Of a stretch of 5,187 bases of DNA, positions 1-4,746 are shown piece by piece; position 1 is the stretch's first letter; every line of letters begins with the position of its first letter. The position numbers were made by a program, and so were the translations under genes. Under the pieces are notes generated by a model that did not search any database, was not told the origin of the DNA, and saw nothing but the letters and a program-made list of their open reading frames with translations. Source of the DNA: Candidatus Portnoybacteria bacterium CG08_land_8_20_14_0_20_40_83 (GTDB lineage: Bacteria; Patescibacteriota; Minisyncoccia; Portnoybacterales; GWB1-42-6); NCBI GenBank assembly GCA_002774415.1, contig PEYL01000020.1:1-5187 (forward strand), read 5' to 3'.

Positions 1-64
1 CGCCTTCGGTCCGCCGAAGCAGACCTACGGCGTGAGGCAGTCCGTCAGTGGGTTCGCGAAGGCG
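1..64. repeat. GC-rich foldable segment at the left edge
   Basis: This segment is much richer in G and C than what follows. CGCCTTCG at 1-8 is the exact reverse complement of CGAAGGCG at 57-64, so its ends can pair. Inside, CTTCGG (4-9) can pair with CCGAAG (14-19) as an alternative hairpin, ACGG (27-30) with CCGT (42-45), and TTCGCGAA (53-60) is a palindrome. It may continue left of the window. The same 8-mer core recurs near 4624 and 4801, which suggests a dispersed palindromic repeat. Frame 1 is open through it into the GIY-YIG remnant, so it could also be degenerate coding sequence. Confidence 0.45.
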
Positions 65-75
65 ACTTTCGCTAC

Positions 76-319
76 ACAAATTATGTATTTGTTTATTCAT
101 TAAAGAAAGTGCAAAGACGGTTATTATGTTGGTTATACTGATGACTTAAAAGATAGACTAGATAGACATCAAAAAAGTCATGTGTCGGCAACAGCAAATC
201 GACTTCCCGTGAAATTAGATTTTTATTTTGCAATCAAAGATAAATACAAAGTATTTGAATTTGAAAAATATTTAAAATCAGGATTAGGAAGAATTTTTAT
301 CAGAAAACATCTATCCTAG
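76..319 (+). pseudogene. GIY-YIG endonuclease-like protein, frameshifted and lacking a start codon
   Basis: Small single-domain GIY-YIG proteins of about 80-90 residues (UvrC/UPF0213-like nuclease fold) are common in CPR genomes. Frame 1 gives TNYVFVYSLKK from position 76. The rest of the domain is in frame 2 from about 107, reading CKDGYYVGYTDDLKDRLDRH, then a central part, then FEFEKYLKSGLGRIFIRKHL, and ends at TAG 317-319. YVFVY and YVG match the two GIY-YIG strands, with the expected downstream Arg and His and a Glu in FEFEKYL. The frames join only if one extra base is assumed in the A-rich stretch 101-109. No ATG, GTG or TTG lies in frame upstream; ACA occupies the usual Met position. 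Frame 2 also has a TAA at 101-103. I read it as a decaying gene. A sequencing error in the A-run could explain the shift but not the missing start. Confidence 0.7.
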
Positions 320-340
320 TCAATATCTCTTTTAAAACTT

Positions 341-379
341 ATGCCCAAACATTCTCGACCCGAGAAAATTTGGCGATAG
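341..379 (+). other. Probable original N-terminus of the membrane protein, cut off by in-frame TAG
   Basis: ATG 341 opens the frame MPKHSRPEKIWR, closed by TAG at 377-379. The same frame then continues as LVNIW and enters the membrane protein at ATG 395 with no other stop. A short basic start before the first membrane segment is what a small membrane protein would normally have, so I infer that 341 was the original start. The bases 343-374 can also fold: TTCTCG (352-357) pairs with CGAGAA (361-366), with outer pairs between 343-349 and 369-374. A simple nonsense mutation, a sequencing error or natural initiation at 395 are the alternatives. Confidence 0.5.
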
Positions 380-394
380 CTGGTAAACATATGG

Positions 395-736
395 ATGATT
401 GTTATTTCCGTCGTTATCATTGTTGACTTTTTTTCTTTTGGGAAGTATAGTTTTCTTTTATCGCCCTTGACGCTTCTTTACATTTCGCTTTTGAGCGTTT
501 ATGTGACATCAAAAGAATTTCAGCGCTGGTTTCTTTCCTATCAGGGGAGGCATCCGGGAGAAATTGCGGTTGCGCTCTGGACGGGCTTGATAATTTTGAT
601 GTTAATTTTAAACGGATGGCTGGGGGGAAAATATCATATTTCTCAGGAAGTCATCTCTTTGTATCTGACAATTATCAGCATTTTCATCGTTTCAAAAGGT
701 TCAAAAGCTTTTTATCGACTGCGTTCATCAAGATAA
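395..736 (+). CDS. Small integral membrane protein, conserved hypothetical
   Basis: This is a 113-residue hydrophobic protein without an assigned function. It has a short hydrophobic start (residues 2-13), a membrane segment at about 19-37, a hydrophilic stretch (TSKEFQRWFLSYQGRHPGE, 38-56), a second segment at about 57-76, a third at about 86-100, and a basic tail. The positive tail and the hydrophilic stretch containing EFQRW and HPGE probably face the cytoplasm and are the most recognisable parts. From memory it resembles a hypothetical protein of CPR bacteria; I cannot name a family. No Shine-Dalgarno sequence precedes ATG 395. The frame is open back to TAG 377-379 and beyond it to ATG 341, so the intact gene was probably 341-736 (about 131 residues). 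It lies 38 bases before the DUF4446 gene, so the two are probably cotranscribed. Confidence 0.65.
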   Translation: MIVISVVIIVDFFSFGKYSFLLSPLTLLYISLLSVYVTSKEFQRWFLSYQGRHPGEIAVALWTGLIILMLILNGWLGGKYHISQEVISLYLTIISIFIVSKGSKAFYRLRSSR

Positions 737-774
737 AATATCTTTGATTAAATTTTCAGCTGCTAAAAAATTTT

Positions 775-1290
775 ATGTTCGCGTCAATTATTAATTTTGC
801 CATAGACAATACTTTTTTAACTGTTTTGATTTTTGTGGCAGCGTTTTTTATAACCTGGATTATATATCTGCAATGGCAGATTTGGCAATTAAAAAAGAAA
901 TTAAAATTGCTTTTTGACGGCGGAAAAGCCCAGGATTTGGAGGGTGTGATTTTTGAACAGATAAAACGGTTGCGCAAAACAGAGCGGGGATTAAAAGAGC
1001 TTAATAAATTTGCGGAATATTTGGAAAAAATGGCTTTGCGAAGCGTTCAAAAAGTTGGCGTGGTCAGATTCAACCCTTTTCGCGAGACAGGTAGCGACCA
1101 AAGTTTTTCAATCGCTTTGCTTGACCCCGATGACAACGGGATGACGATTTCTGGACTTTTTACAAGAGAAGGCACAAGACTGTATGTTAAACCGCTGGCG
1201 AATGGCCAGTCAAAATATCCTTTATCCAACGAAGAAAAGGAAGCAATAGAAACGGCGGAGAAGAACTGGAAGATAAAGAAGCAGAAATAA
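775..1290 (+). CDS. DUF4446 family membrane-anchored protein
   Basis: This 171-residue protein matches the DUF4446 pattern, a family of unknown function in Firmicutes and CPR bacteria. Residues 14-34 form one N-terminal membrane anchor. It is followed by a charged, probably coiled-coil region (about 37-90: QLKKKLKLLF, then IKRLRKTERGLKELNK). The conserved core is at about 91-150, with VQKVGVVRFNPF (91-102), SFSIALLDPDDNGM (110-123), SGLFTREGTRLYVKPL (126-141) and YPLSNEEKEAI (148-158). The length is usual for the family, so it looks intact. The soluble part probably sits in the cytoplasm, since the segment after the anchor is Lys-rich. ATG 775 is the first ATG after an in-frame TGA at 745-747. 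It has only an AT-rich leader and no Shine-Dalgarno sequence. It follows the small membrane protein by 38 bases and ends in TAA just before a hairpin. Confidence 0.85.
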   Translation: MFASIINFAIDNTFLTVLIFVAAFFITWIIYLQWQIWQLKKKLKLLFDGGKAQDLEGVIFEQIKRLRKTERGLKELNKFAEYLEKMALRSVQKVGVVRFNPFRETGSDQSFSIALLDPDDNGMTISGLFTREGTRLYVKPLANGQSKYPLSNEEKEAIETAEKNWKIKKQK

Positions 1291-1291
1291 T

Positions 1292-1312
1292 TTCCAATTT
1301 CCAATTTCCAAT
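1292..1312 (+). repeat. Three exact tandem copies of TTCCAAT
   Basis: TTCCAAT occurs at 1292-1298, 1299-1305 and 1306-1312, beginning one base after the DUF4446 stop codon and ending at the GC-rich hairpin. No function can be assigned. Its place next to a GC-rich hairpin parallels the repeat block before rbfA. Confidence 0.8.
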
Positions 1313-1314
1313 CC

Positions 1315-1336
1315 ATGGCGGCGAAGCCGCCATTTT
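1315..1336 (+). terminator. Probable intrinsic terminator after the DUF4446 gene
   Basis: ATGGCGGC (1315-1322) and GCCGCCAT (1326-1333) form a perfect 8-bp, mostly G-C stem with a GAA triloop, followed by only four T (1333-1336). The stem is strong but the T-tract is short, so termination may be incomplete. The GAA-loop form is shared with the hairpin at 4795-4811, so it may also be a dispersed palindromic repeat that acts as a terminator. Confidence 0.5.
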
Positions 1337-1363
1337 GAACATTTAATCAATTTAGATTTTTAT
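1335..1363 (+). promoter_or_regulatory. Weak candidate promoter for infB
   Basis: TTGAAC (1335-1340, five of six bases of the -35 consensus) lies 17 bases before TTTTAT (1358-1363, four of six of the -10 consensus), directly after the hairpin and about 65 bases before the infB start. AT-rich sequence produces such matches easily, so support is weak. Confidence 0.3.
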
Positions 1364-1389
1364 TAGAAATTAGATATTAGAAATTAGAC
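1362..1389 (+). repeat. Tandem duplication of a 14-base AT-rich unit
   Basis: ATTAGAAATTAGAT (1362-1375) is followed at once by ATTAGAAATTAGAC (1376-1389), with 13 of 14 bases identical. It fills the gap between the hairpin and the infB start. No protein-binding site can be recognised. Confidence 0.8.
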
Positions 1390-1427
1390 ATTTGAGAGTT
1401 CGCCATGGTAAATTAAATCAGTCACAT

Positions 1428-2981
1428 ATGGCTAAGGCAAATAATCAACAATCCAACTTGCAATCTCGACCTCCTGTGGTGGTCGTTTTGGGGCATGTGG
1501 ATCACGGCAAGACTTCAATTTTGGATTATATTAGGAAAACAAAAGTGGTCGAGAAAGAATCAGGAGGTATTACGCAACATGTCGGAGCTTATCAGGTTGA
1601 GGTCGGTAACCCTCCTTCGTCCCGTCAAGGCGGGACTGCGGAAGGGCAAAGAAAAGTAACATTTATTGATACCCCTGGGCATGAAGCATTTTCAGCCATG
1701 CGCTCCCGCGGAGCAAATGTTGCGGATTTGGCTGTTTTGGTTGTGGCAGCAGACGAAGGGATTAAGCCGCAAACAAAAGAGGTGATTAATCTTGTGACGC
1801 ATTTGAATTTGCCTTTTGTGGTGGCGCTTAACAAAGCCGATAAGCCGGGAATTATTGTGGAAAAAATTAAGAAACAATTGGCAGACAATGGAGTGCTGGC
1901 CGAGTCGCTCGGCGGCAAAGTGCCGATGATTTTGACTTCGGCAAAAACAGGCGCGGGCATTGATGAGCTGCTGGAAATGATTTTGCTCCTAAGCGAGATG
2001 GAAGAGCTGAAAGCAGATTTTTCTGTTCCGGCTTCGGGAGTCTTAATTGAGTCTTTTTTAGATTCAAAAAGAGGGCCGACGGCAACTTTGTTGGTACGCC
2101 AGGGTATCCTTTCTTCAAAAGACGCAGTTGCAACAGAATCAACTTTTGGTTCGATAAAAACCATGGAAGATTTTATGGGCCGAACGATTGAAAAAGCTGA
2201 ACCCTCAACTCCGGTAAGAGCCACGGGTTTTTTGGAAGTCCCGTTGCTTGGCGAAGAGTGGCAGGTAATGGAAAACCCGGAAGCTGCGAAAGCAAGAGCA
2301 AGCCAAAAAGGCGAAATTGAGAGGAAGAAAAGAGAACCGGCTCAAATTCTTAATATCAGCCCAGAGCAAAAAGTTTTTAATTTGATTTTGAAAGCCGATG
2401 TTTTTGGCTCTCTTGAAGCATTACGTCAGACTCTGGAAACAATTTCTCAGCAAGAAGTAGTGTTGAGAGTTGTTTTGGCAGAAGTGGGAGAAATTGGCGA
2501 AGCTGATGTTAAACTAGCCGATTCTGCAAAAGCAAAGATTTTTGGCTTCAGAATTTCCCCGAGCCGAATTGCTTTAAATGTTGCCCAAAGGCTGGGCGTC
2601 AGAATTTTTAGTTTTGATGTTATTTATGAATTGGTCAAAGTAGTTAGGGAACAGATGGCTTTAATGCTTGAGCCAGAAGTGGTGCGTCAAGAAATTGGTC
2701 AATTAAAAATACTGGCTATTTTCAAGCGTGACGGTTCGCGCCAGATTGTAGGCGGAAGAGTGACTAGGGGAAAAGCAGAAAGAGGAAGTTTTGCGGAAGT
2801 TCAGAGAGGGGAAGAAAAATTAGGCAGGGGGAAAATTGCGCAGCTTCAGGCAAATAAAATAGACGTGGATTCTTGCCAAAAAGACAAAGAATGCGGAATG
2901 CTTTTTGAGGGCGAGCCGATAGTTGAGAAAGGAGACACACTGGTTTTTTTCAGAGAGGAGAAAAAGCGAAGAGAGTTATAA
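1428..2981 (+). CDS. infB: Translation initiation factor IF-2, short form
   Basis: IF2 is the GTPase that brings fMet-tRNA to the 30S subunit and promotes 50S joining. This copy has 517 residues from ATG 1428. The G domain (about 16-195) has all its motifs: GHVDHGKT (22-29), GGIT (46-49), DTPGH (81-85), NKAD (135-138) and SAK (171-173). Domain II follows (about 197-285, FLDSKRGPTATLLVRQG), then domain III (about 312-405, LILKADVFGSLEAL), and the fMet-tRNA-binding C1/C2 part (about 422-517, IVGGRVTRGKAERG and ECGM). The IF2N domains and long linker of larger IF2 proteins are missing, as is usual in CPR bacteria. The frame extends to a TTG at 1392, but I prefer 1428 because MAKANNQQ leads straight into the G domain. 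No Shine-Dalgarno sequence is visible. An in-frame insertion (about residues 61-73) lies between the second and third G motifs. rbfA follows after 96 bases. Confidence 0.97.
   Translation: MAKANNQQSNLQSRPPVVVVLGHVDHGKTSILDYIRKTKVVEKESGGITQHVGAYQVEVGNPPSSRQGGTAEGQRKVTFIDTPGHEAFSAMRSRGANVADLAVLVVAADEGIKPQTKEVINLVTHLNLPFVVALNKADKPGIIVEKIKKQLADNGVLAESLGGKVPMILTSAKTGAGIDELLEMILLLSEMEELKADFSVPASGVLIESFLDSKRGPTATLLVRQGILSSKDAVATESTFGSIKTMEDFMGRTIEKAEPSTPVRATGFLEVPLLGEEWQVMENPEAAKARASQKGEIERKKREPAQILNISPEQKVFNLILKADVFGSLEALRQTLETISQQEVVLRVVLAEVGEIGEADVKLADSAKAKIFGFRISPSRIALNVAQRLGVRIFSFDVIYELVKVVREQMALMLEPEVVRQEIGQLKILAIFKRDGSRQIVGGRVTRGKAERGSFAEVQRGEEKLGRGKIAQLQANKIDVDSCQKDKECGMLFEGEPIVEKGDTLVFFREEKKRREL
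1610..1646 (+). repeat. Palindromic insertion inside the infB G domain
   Basis: GTCCCG (1619-1624) pairs with CGGGAC (1631-1636) around a six-base loop, and CCTTC (1614-1618) pairs with GAAGG (1641-1645) with TGCG bulged. This GC-rich palindrome encodes about 13 residues (NPPSSRQGGTAEG) between GAYQVEV and RKVTFIDTPGH. From memory of the family, most IF2 proteins have only a short turn here. It resembles the intergenic palindromes of this window, especially CGCCTTCGTT at 4624, and keeps the reading frame. Confidence 0.6.
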
Positions 2982-2984
2982 CCT

Positions 2985-3071
2985 TACGAATTTACGAATC
3001 AGTACGAATTTACGAATTTATCCTGAGTTTATCGAAGGATTCGTATATTCGTAAATATTCGTACATTCGTA
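2985..3071. repeat. Symmetric inverted-repeat block between infB and rbfA
   Basis: Four copies of TACGAAT start at 2985, 2993, 3003 and 3011; four copies of its reverse complement ATTCGTA start at 3039, 3047, 3057 and 3065. The spacing is 8, 10, 8 on both sides. Positions 2985-3017 therefore pair without gaps with 3039-3071, with 28 of 33 pairs Watson-Crick. The middle (3018-3038) contains TCCTGAGTTTATCGAAGGA, which can form its own small hairpin. The stem ends seven bases before the rbfA ATG and begins four bases after the infB stop, so it fills nearly the whole gap. It could be a cruciform, an mRNA processing or stability element, or a mobile palindromic repeat. There is no T-tract, so it is not a typical terminator. 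Confidence 0.9.
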
Positions 3072-3077
3072 TGGAAT

Positions 3078-3404
3078 ATGTCTCACAGAATTGAAAGACT
3101 TGACGAACTTATAAGGCAAGTTTTGGGCAGAATAATTCTGGAAGAAGAGGATTTCGGCCCTGGTGTTTTGGTGACAATCATGAAAGTTCAGACTTCGGAT
3201 GACGTTCTGCACTCAAACGTTTTTTTGAGCGTTTATCCCACGGAAAAAGGGGAGGGCGTTTTGGAAAGATTAAATCGTCATATTTTTAACCTCCAGCAAT
3301 TGCTGAATAAAAAACTGGAAATGCGGCCGGTGCCAAAAATCAGGTTTGTCTTAGACAAAACAGAAGCAGAGGCGCAGGAGCTGGAAGAATTAATGGAGAA
3401 GTAA
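3078..3404 (+). CDS. rbfA: Ribosome-binding factor A
   Basis: RbfA binds the immature 30S subunit and helps 16S rRNA 5'-end processing and late assembly; it has a type II KH fold. The 108-residue protein shows the N-terminal helix (MSHRIERLDELIRQVLGRII, 1-20), the strands VLVTIMKVQTSDDVLHSNVFLSVY (about 34-57), the central helix around FNLQQLLNKKLEMR, and the family signature RPVPKIRFVLD followed by an acidic C-terminal helix. It is slightly shorter than typical RbfA (about 115-130). The Ala-x-Gly kink of many RbfA proteins seems absent; by eye the aligned residues are HIF. ATG 3078 is chosen because SHRIERLDE matches the family start; an ATG at 3071 is out of frame. Only a poorly placed GGA precedes it. 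It is probably cotranscribed with infB and ends before a strong terminator. Confidence 0.93.
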   Translation: MSHRIERLDELIRQVLGRIILEEEDFGPGVLVTIMKVQTSDDVLHSNVFLSVYPTEKGEGVLERLNRHIFNLQQLLNKKLEMRPVPKIRFVLDKTEAEAQELEELMEK

Positions 3405-3426
3405 TTTTTAAAAAAGAATCTTTCAG

Positions 3427-3450
3427 AAACCCCACCAAGGCGGGGTTTTT
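3427..3450 (+). terminator. Intrinsic terminator after rbfA
   Basis: AAACCCC (3427-3433) pairs with GGGGTTT (3442-3448) across an eight-base loop, and the T-run continues to 3450. It lies 23 bases after the rbfA stop and is the best terminator in the window. It implies that the infB-rbfA transcript ends here. Confidence 0.85.
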
Positions 3451-3473
3451 ATTGTCGCGGTGGATTATTCTCA

Positions 3474-3502
3474 TAGACTTTGGGTAATTCGCATGTTACA
3501 AT
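3474..3502 (+). promoter_or_regulatory. Probable sigma-70 extended -10 promoter for nrnA
   Basis: The -35 element TAGACT (3474-3479, four of six consensus bases) and the -10 element TACAAT (3497-3502, five of six) are 17 bases apart, and TG at 3494-3495 gives an extended -10. The expected start of transcription is A3508 or A3509, right where the leader helix begins. A second candidate, TTGACA at 3531-3536, is a perfect -35 but has no good -10 at a suitable distance. Confidence 0.55.
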
Positions 3503-3509
3503 TCTTTAA

Positions 3510-3641
3510 TTTATGCCAGGTAGTAGAAATTTGACAATTCGCGTAGCGAATAAAAAATAAATTTTTTCTGCTTGGTATGGCTAATTTGATTTAAAAATAT
3601 CTATCTAAATAACCAGTTAAATTTTCACTACCTGGTATGAA
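3510..3641 (+). promoter_or_regulatory. Self-pairing leader that can enclose the nrnA start codon
   Basis: Positions 3510-3535 can pair with 3616-3641 as an uninterrupted 26-position helix: 21 Watson-Crick pairs, four G-U pairs and one mismatch (3525 with 3626). The nrnA ATG (3637-3639) lies inside the right arm. The left arm has a second partner, since 3513-3520 (ATGCCAGG) can pair with 3571-3578 (CTTGGTAT). The loop also holds a 6-bp hairpin (3537-3542 with 3546-3551). Two mini-ORFs start in the leader: ATG 3513 to TAA 3558-3560 (15 codons, MPGSRNLTIRVANKK) and ATG 3577 to TAA 3592-3594 (MANLI). The pairing is seen directly; control of translation is inference. A miniature mobile element with inverted ends is the alternative. 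Confidence 0.6.
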
Positions 3642-4599
3642 CACCCAATTTTTAGCGGCAAAAAAAGCGATTGATGCTTCGGAAAAAATTTTGCTGGCCA
3701 GCCATGATGAGCCGGATGGCGACGCGCTTGGTTCAATGCTGGCGCTTAAGTTTTCTTTTGAAAAATTGGGGAAAAAAGCCGATATTTTTTGCGCTTCCGA
3801 CATTCCTGAAAACTTAAAATTTCTGCCCGGAGTAGAACATATTAAAAAAAGCGTTGAGCCGGTATACGATTTGCTATTTGGCGTTGATTACGGAGACCTA
3901 AAACGTCTGGAAGGAGTGACACTGGATATTCCGATTATCACTTTTGACCACCATCCTTTGATAAACCAGGCCGGGGAAATAAAAGTGGTGGATACGAATT
4001 TCTCTTCCACCTGCGAAATTATTTATCAATTTCTGACGGAGAACGAACTTAAAATAGACAAAGAGATTGCCACCTGTCTTCTAACCGGAATTTTTACCGA
4101 TACTTGGAGTTTCCGCCATCCAAATACAACTGCAAAAACATTAAAAATAGTCGGCGAGCTTTTGTTGCGGGGCGCCCCTTTGCGAAAAATTGTCAGATTA
4201 ATCAATCAGCAAAAAATTGATATCAAATCAAAAATCTGGAGCAGAGCATTGGCGAATATAAAACAAGAACAGGAGCTTGGTTTTATTTTTTGTTTTATAA
4301 ATTTCGAAGATATGCAAAAATTCAATGCCAGCTTAAATGATTTAGCAGGACTTGCTTCTCTGCTTTGCATGGTGCCGGGAACAAAATTTTCTTTAGTTTT
4401 AAGCGAAGTCGCGCCTGAAAAGCTTGACGGCAGTTTTCGGGCTTTGCCCAATCAGGGAGTAGATGTTTCGCGTCTTGCCAAAGCGCTTGGCGGAGGAGGG
4501 CATAAGCTGTCTGCCGGATTTAAAACAAAAGGTAGGCCGGAAGATATTATTGAAAAGGTGAAAAAGTTGATAAGCGAGGGCGGATTTGTTAATGTTTAA
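3637..4599 (+). CDS. nrnA: DHH/DHHA1 phosphoesterase, NrnA-type oligoribonuclease/pAp phosphatase
   Basis: NrnA-type enzymes degrade 2-5 nt RNA fragments and dephosphorylate pAp to AMP, using Mn2+ held by Asp and His residues. The 320-residue protein has motif I at 23-32 (HDEPDGDALG, with H23, D27 and D29), motif II at D84 (FGVDYGD), the DHH motif at 104-106 (TFDHHP), and a further Asp at 155 (GIFTDTWSFRHPNTT). The DHHA1 domain carries GGGGHKLSAGF (285-295). Length and order match NrnA, with all catalytic residues present. Exact substrate choice among DHH subfamily 1 proteins cannot be read from sequence, so the symbol is a family-level assignment. ATG 3637 places motif I at the usual distance from the N-terminus. 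No Shine-Dalgarno sequence is present, and the start lies in a possible long helix. The gene has its own likely promoter, and tRNA-Cys follows 62 bases after its stop. Confidence 0.88.
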   Translation: MNTQFLAAKKAIDASEKILLASHDEPDGDALGSMLALKFSFEKLGKKADIFCASDIPENLKFLPGVEHIKKSVEPVYDLLFGVDYGDLKRLEGVTLDIPIITFDHHPLINQAGEIKVVDTNFSSTCEIIYQFLTENELKIDKEIATCLLTGIFTDTWSFRHPNTTAKTLKIVGELLLRGAPLRKIVRLINQQKIDIKSKIWSRALANIKQEQELGFIFCFINFEDMQKFNASLNDLAGLASLLCMVPGTKFSLVLSEVAPEKLDGSFRALPNQGVDVSRLAKALGGGGHKLSAGFKTKGRPEDIIEKVKKLISEGGFVNV

Positions 4600-4621
4600 A
4601 GAGAATCACAGCCAGGTAAGC

Positions 4622-4647
4622 CCCGCCTTCGTTAAAACTACGGCGGG
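4622..4647. repeat. GC-rich palindrome between nrnA and tRNA-Cys
   Basis: CCCGCC (4622-4627) pairs with GGCGGG (4642-4647) around a 14-base loop. It contains CGCCTTCG (4624-4631), the 8-mer found at 1-8 and, inverted, at 57-64 and 4801-4808. It is flanked by GCCAGGTA at 4611-4618 and again at 4663-4670, the second inside the 5' end of tRNA-Cys. That pair could be a target duplication or a partial copy of the tRNA start. There is no T-tract, so a terminator role is unlikely. Confidence 0.6.
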
Positions 4648-4661
4648 CAGGCAAGCAGTAA

Positions 4662-4733
4662 GGCCAGGTAGCCAAGTAGCAAGGCGACAGTCTGCAAAAC
4701 TGTTATGCGTGGGTGCAACTCCCATCCTGGCCT
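4662..4733 (+). tRNA. tRNA-Cys (anticodon GCA)
   Basis: The 72-base gene folds as a cloverleaf: acceptor GGCCAGG (4662-4668) with CCTGGCC (4726-4732), D stem GCC with GGC (4671-4673, 4683-4685), anticodon stem ACAGT with ACTGT (4687-4691, 4699-4703), and T stem GTGGG with CCCAT (4709-4713, 4721-4725). The anticodon GCA is at 4694-4696 and the discriminator is T4733, as expected for Cys. CCA is not encoded (CAT follows). The elbow is unusual: D-loop position 18 is A (4678) instead of G, and T-loop position 55 is G (4715) instead of T. No own promoter is evident, so it may be read from the nrnA transcript. Confidence 0.93.
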
Positions 4734-4746
4734 CATATTTAATTCA

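Noticed and set aside
1392..1427. Possible 12-residue extension of IF2 from TTG 1392
   Set aside because: The extra residues are encoded by the end of an AT-rich tandem repeat and a spacer, TTG is a poor start, and ATG 1428 leads directly into the G domain.
1625..2224. Long minus-strand open frame inside infB
   Set aside because: It is antisense to an unmistakable IF2 G domain and domain II, and its translation shows no family features; it is a shadow frame.
1292..3071. Short repeats (TTCCAAT, ATTAGAAATTAGA, TACGAAT) as a CRISPR array
   Set aside because: The units are 7-14 bases, tandem or inverted, without uniform unique spacers of CRISPR length and without cas genes.
3531..3567. TTGACA with a hairpin spacer as the main nrnA promoter, or the 3537-3551 hairpin plus T-run as an attenuator
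   Set aside because: No good -10 lies 16-18 bases after TTGACA, and the hairpin has only six pairs with its T-run ten bases away. The extended -10 promoter at 3474-3502 is better.
3515..4671. GCCAGGTAG shared by the nrnA leader (3515-3523) and the tRNA-Cys 5' end (4663-4671), suggesting a tRNA-like leader
   Set aside because: A nine-base match between a tRNA and some place in a window this size is expected by chance, and the leader shows no cloverleaf or Cys anticodon loop.
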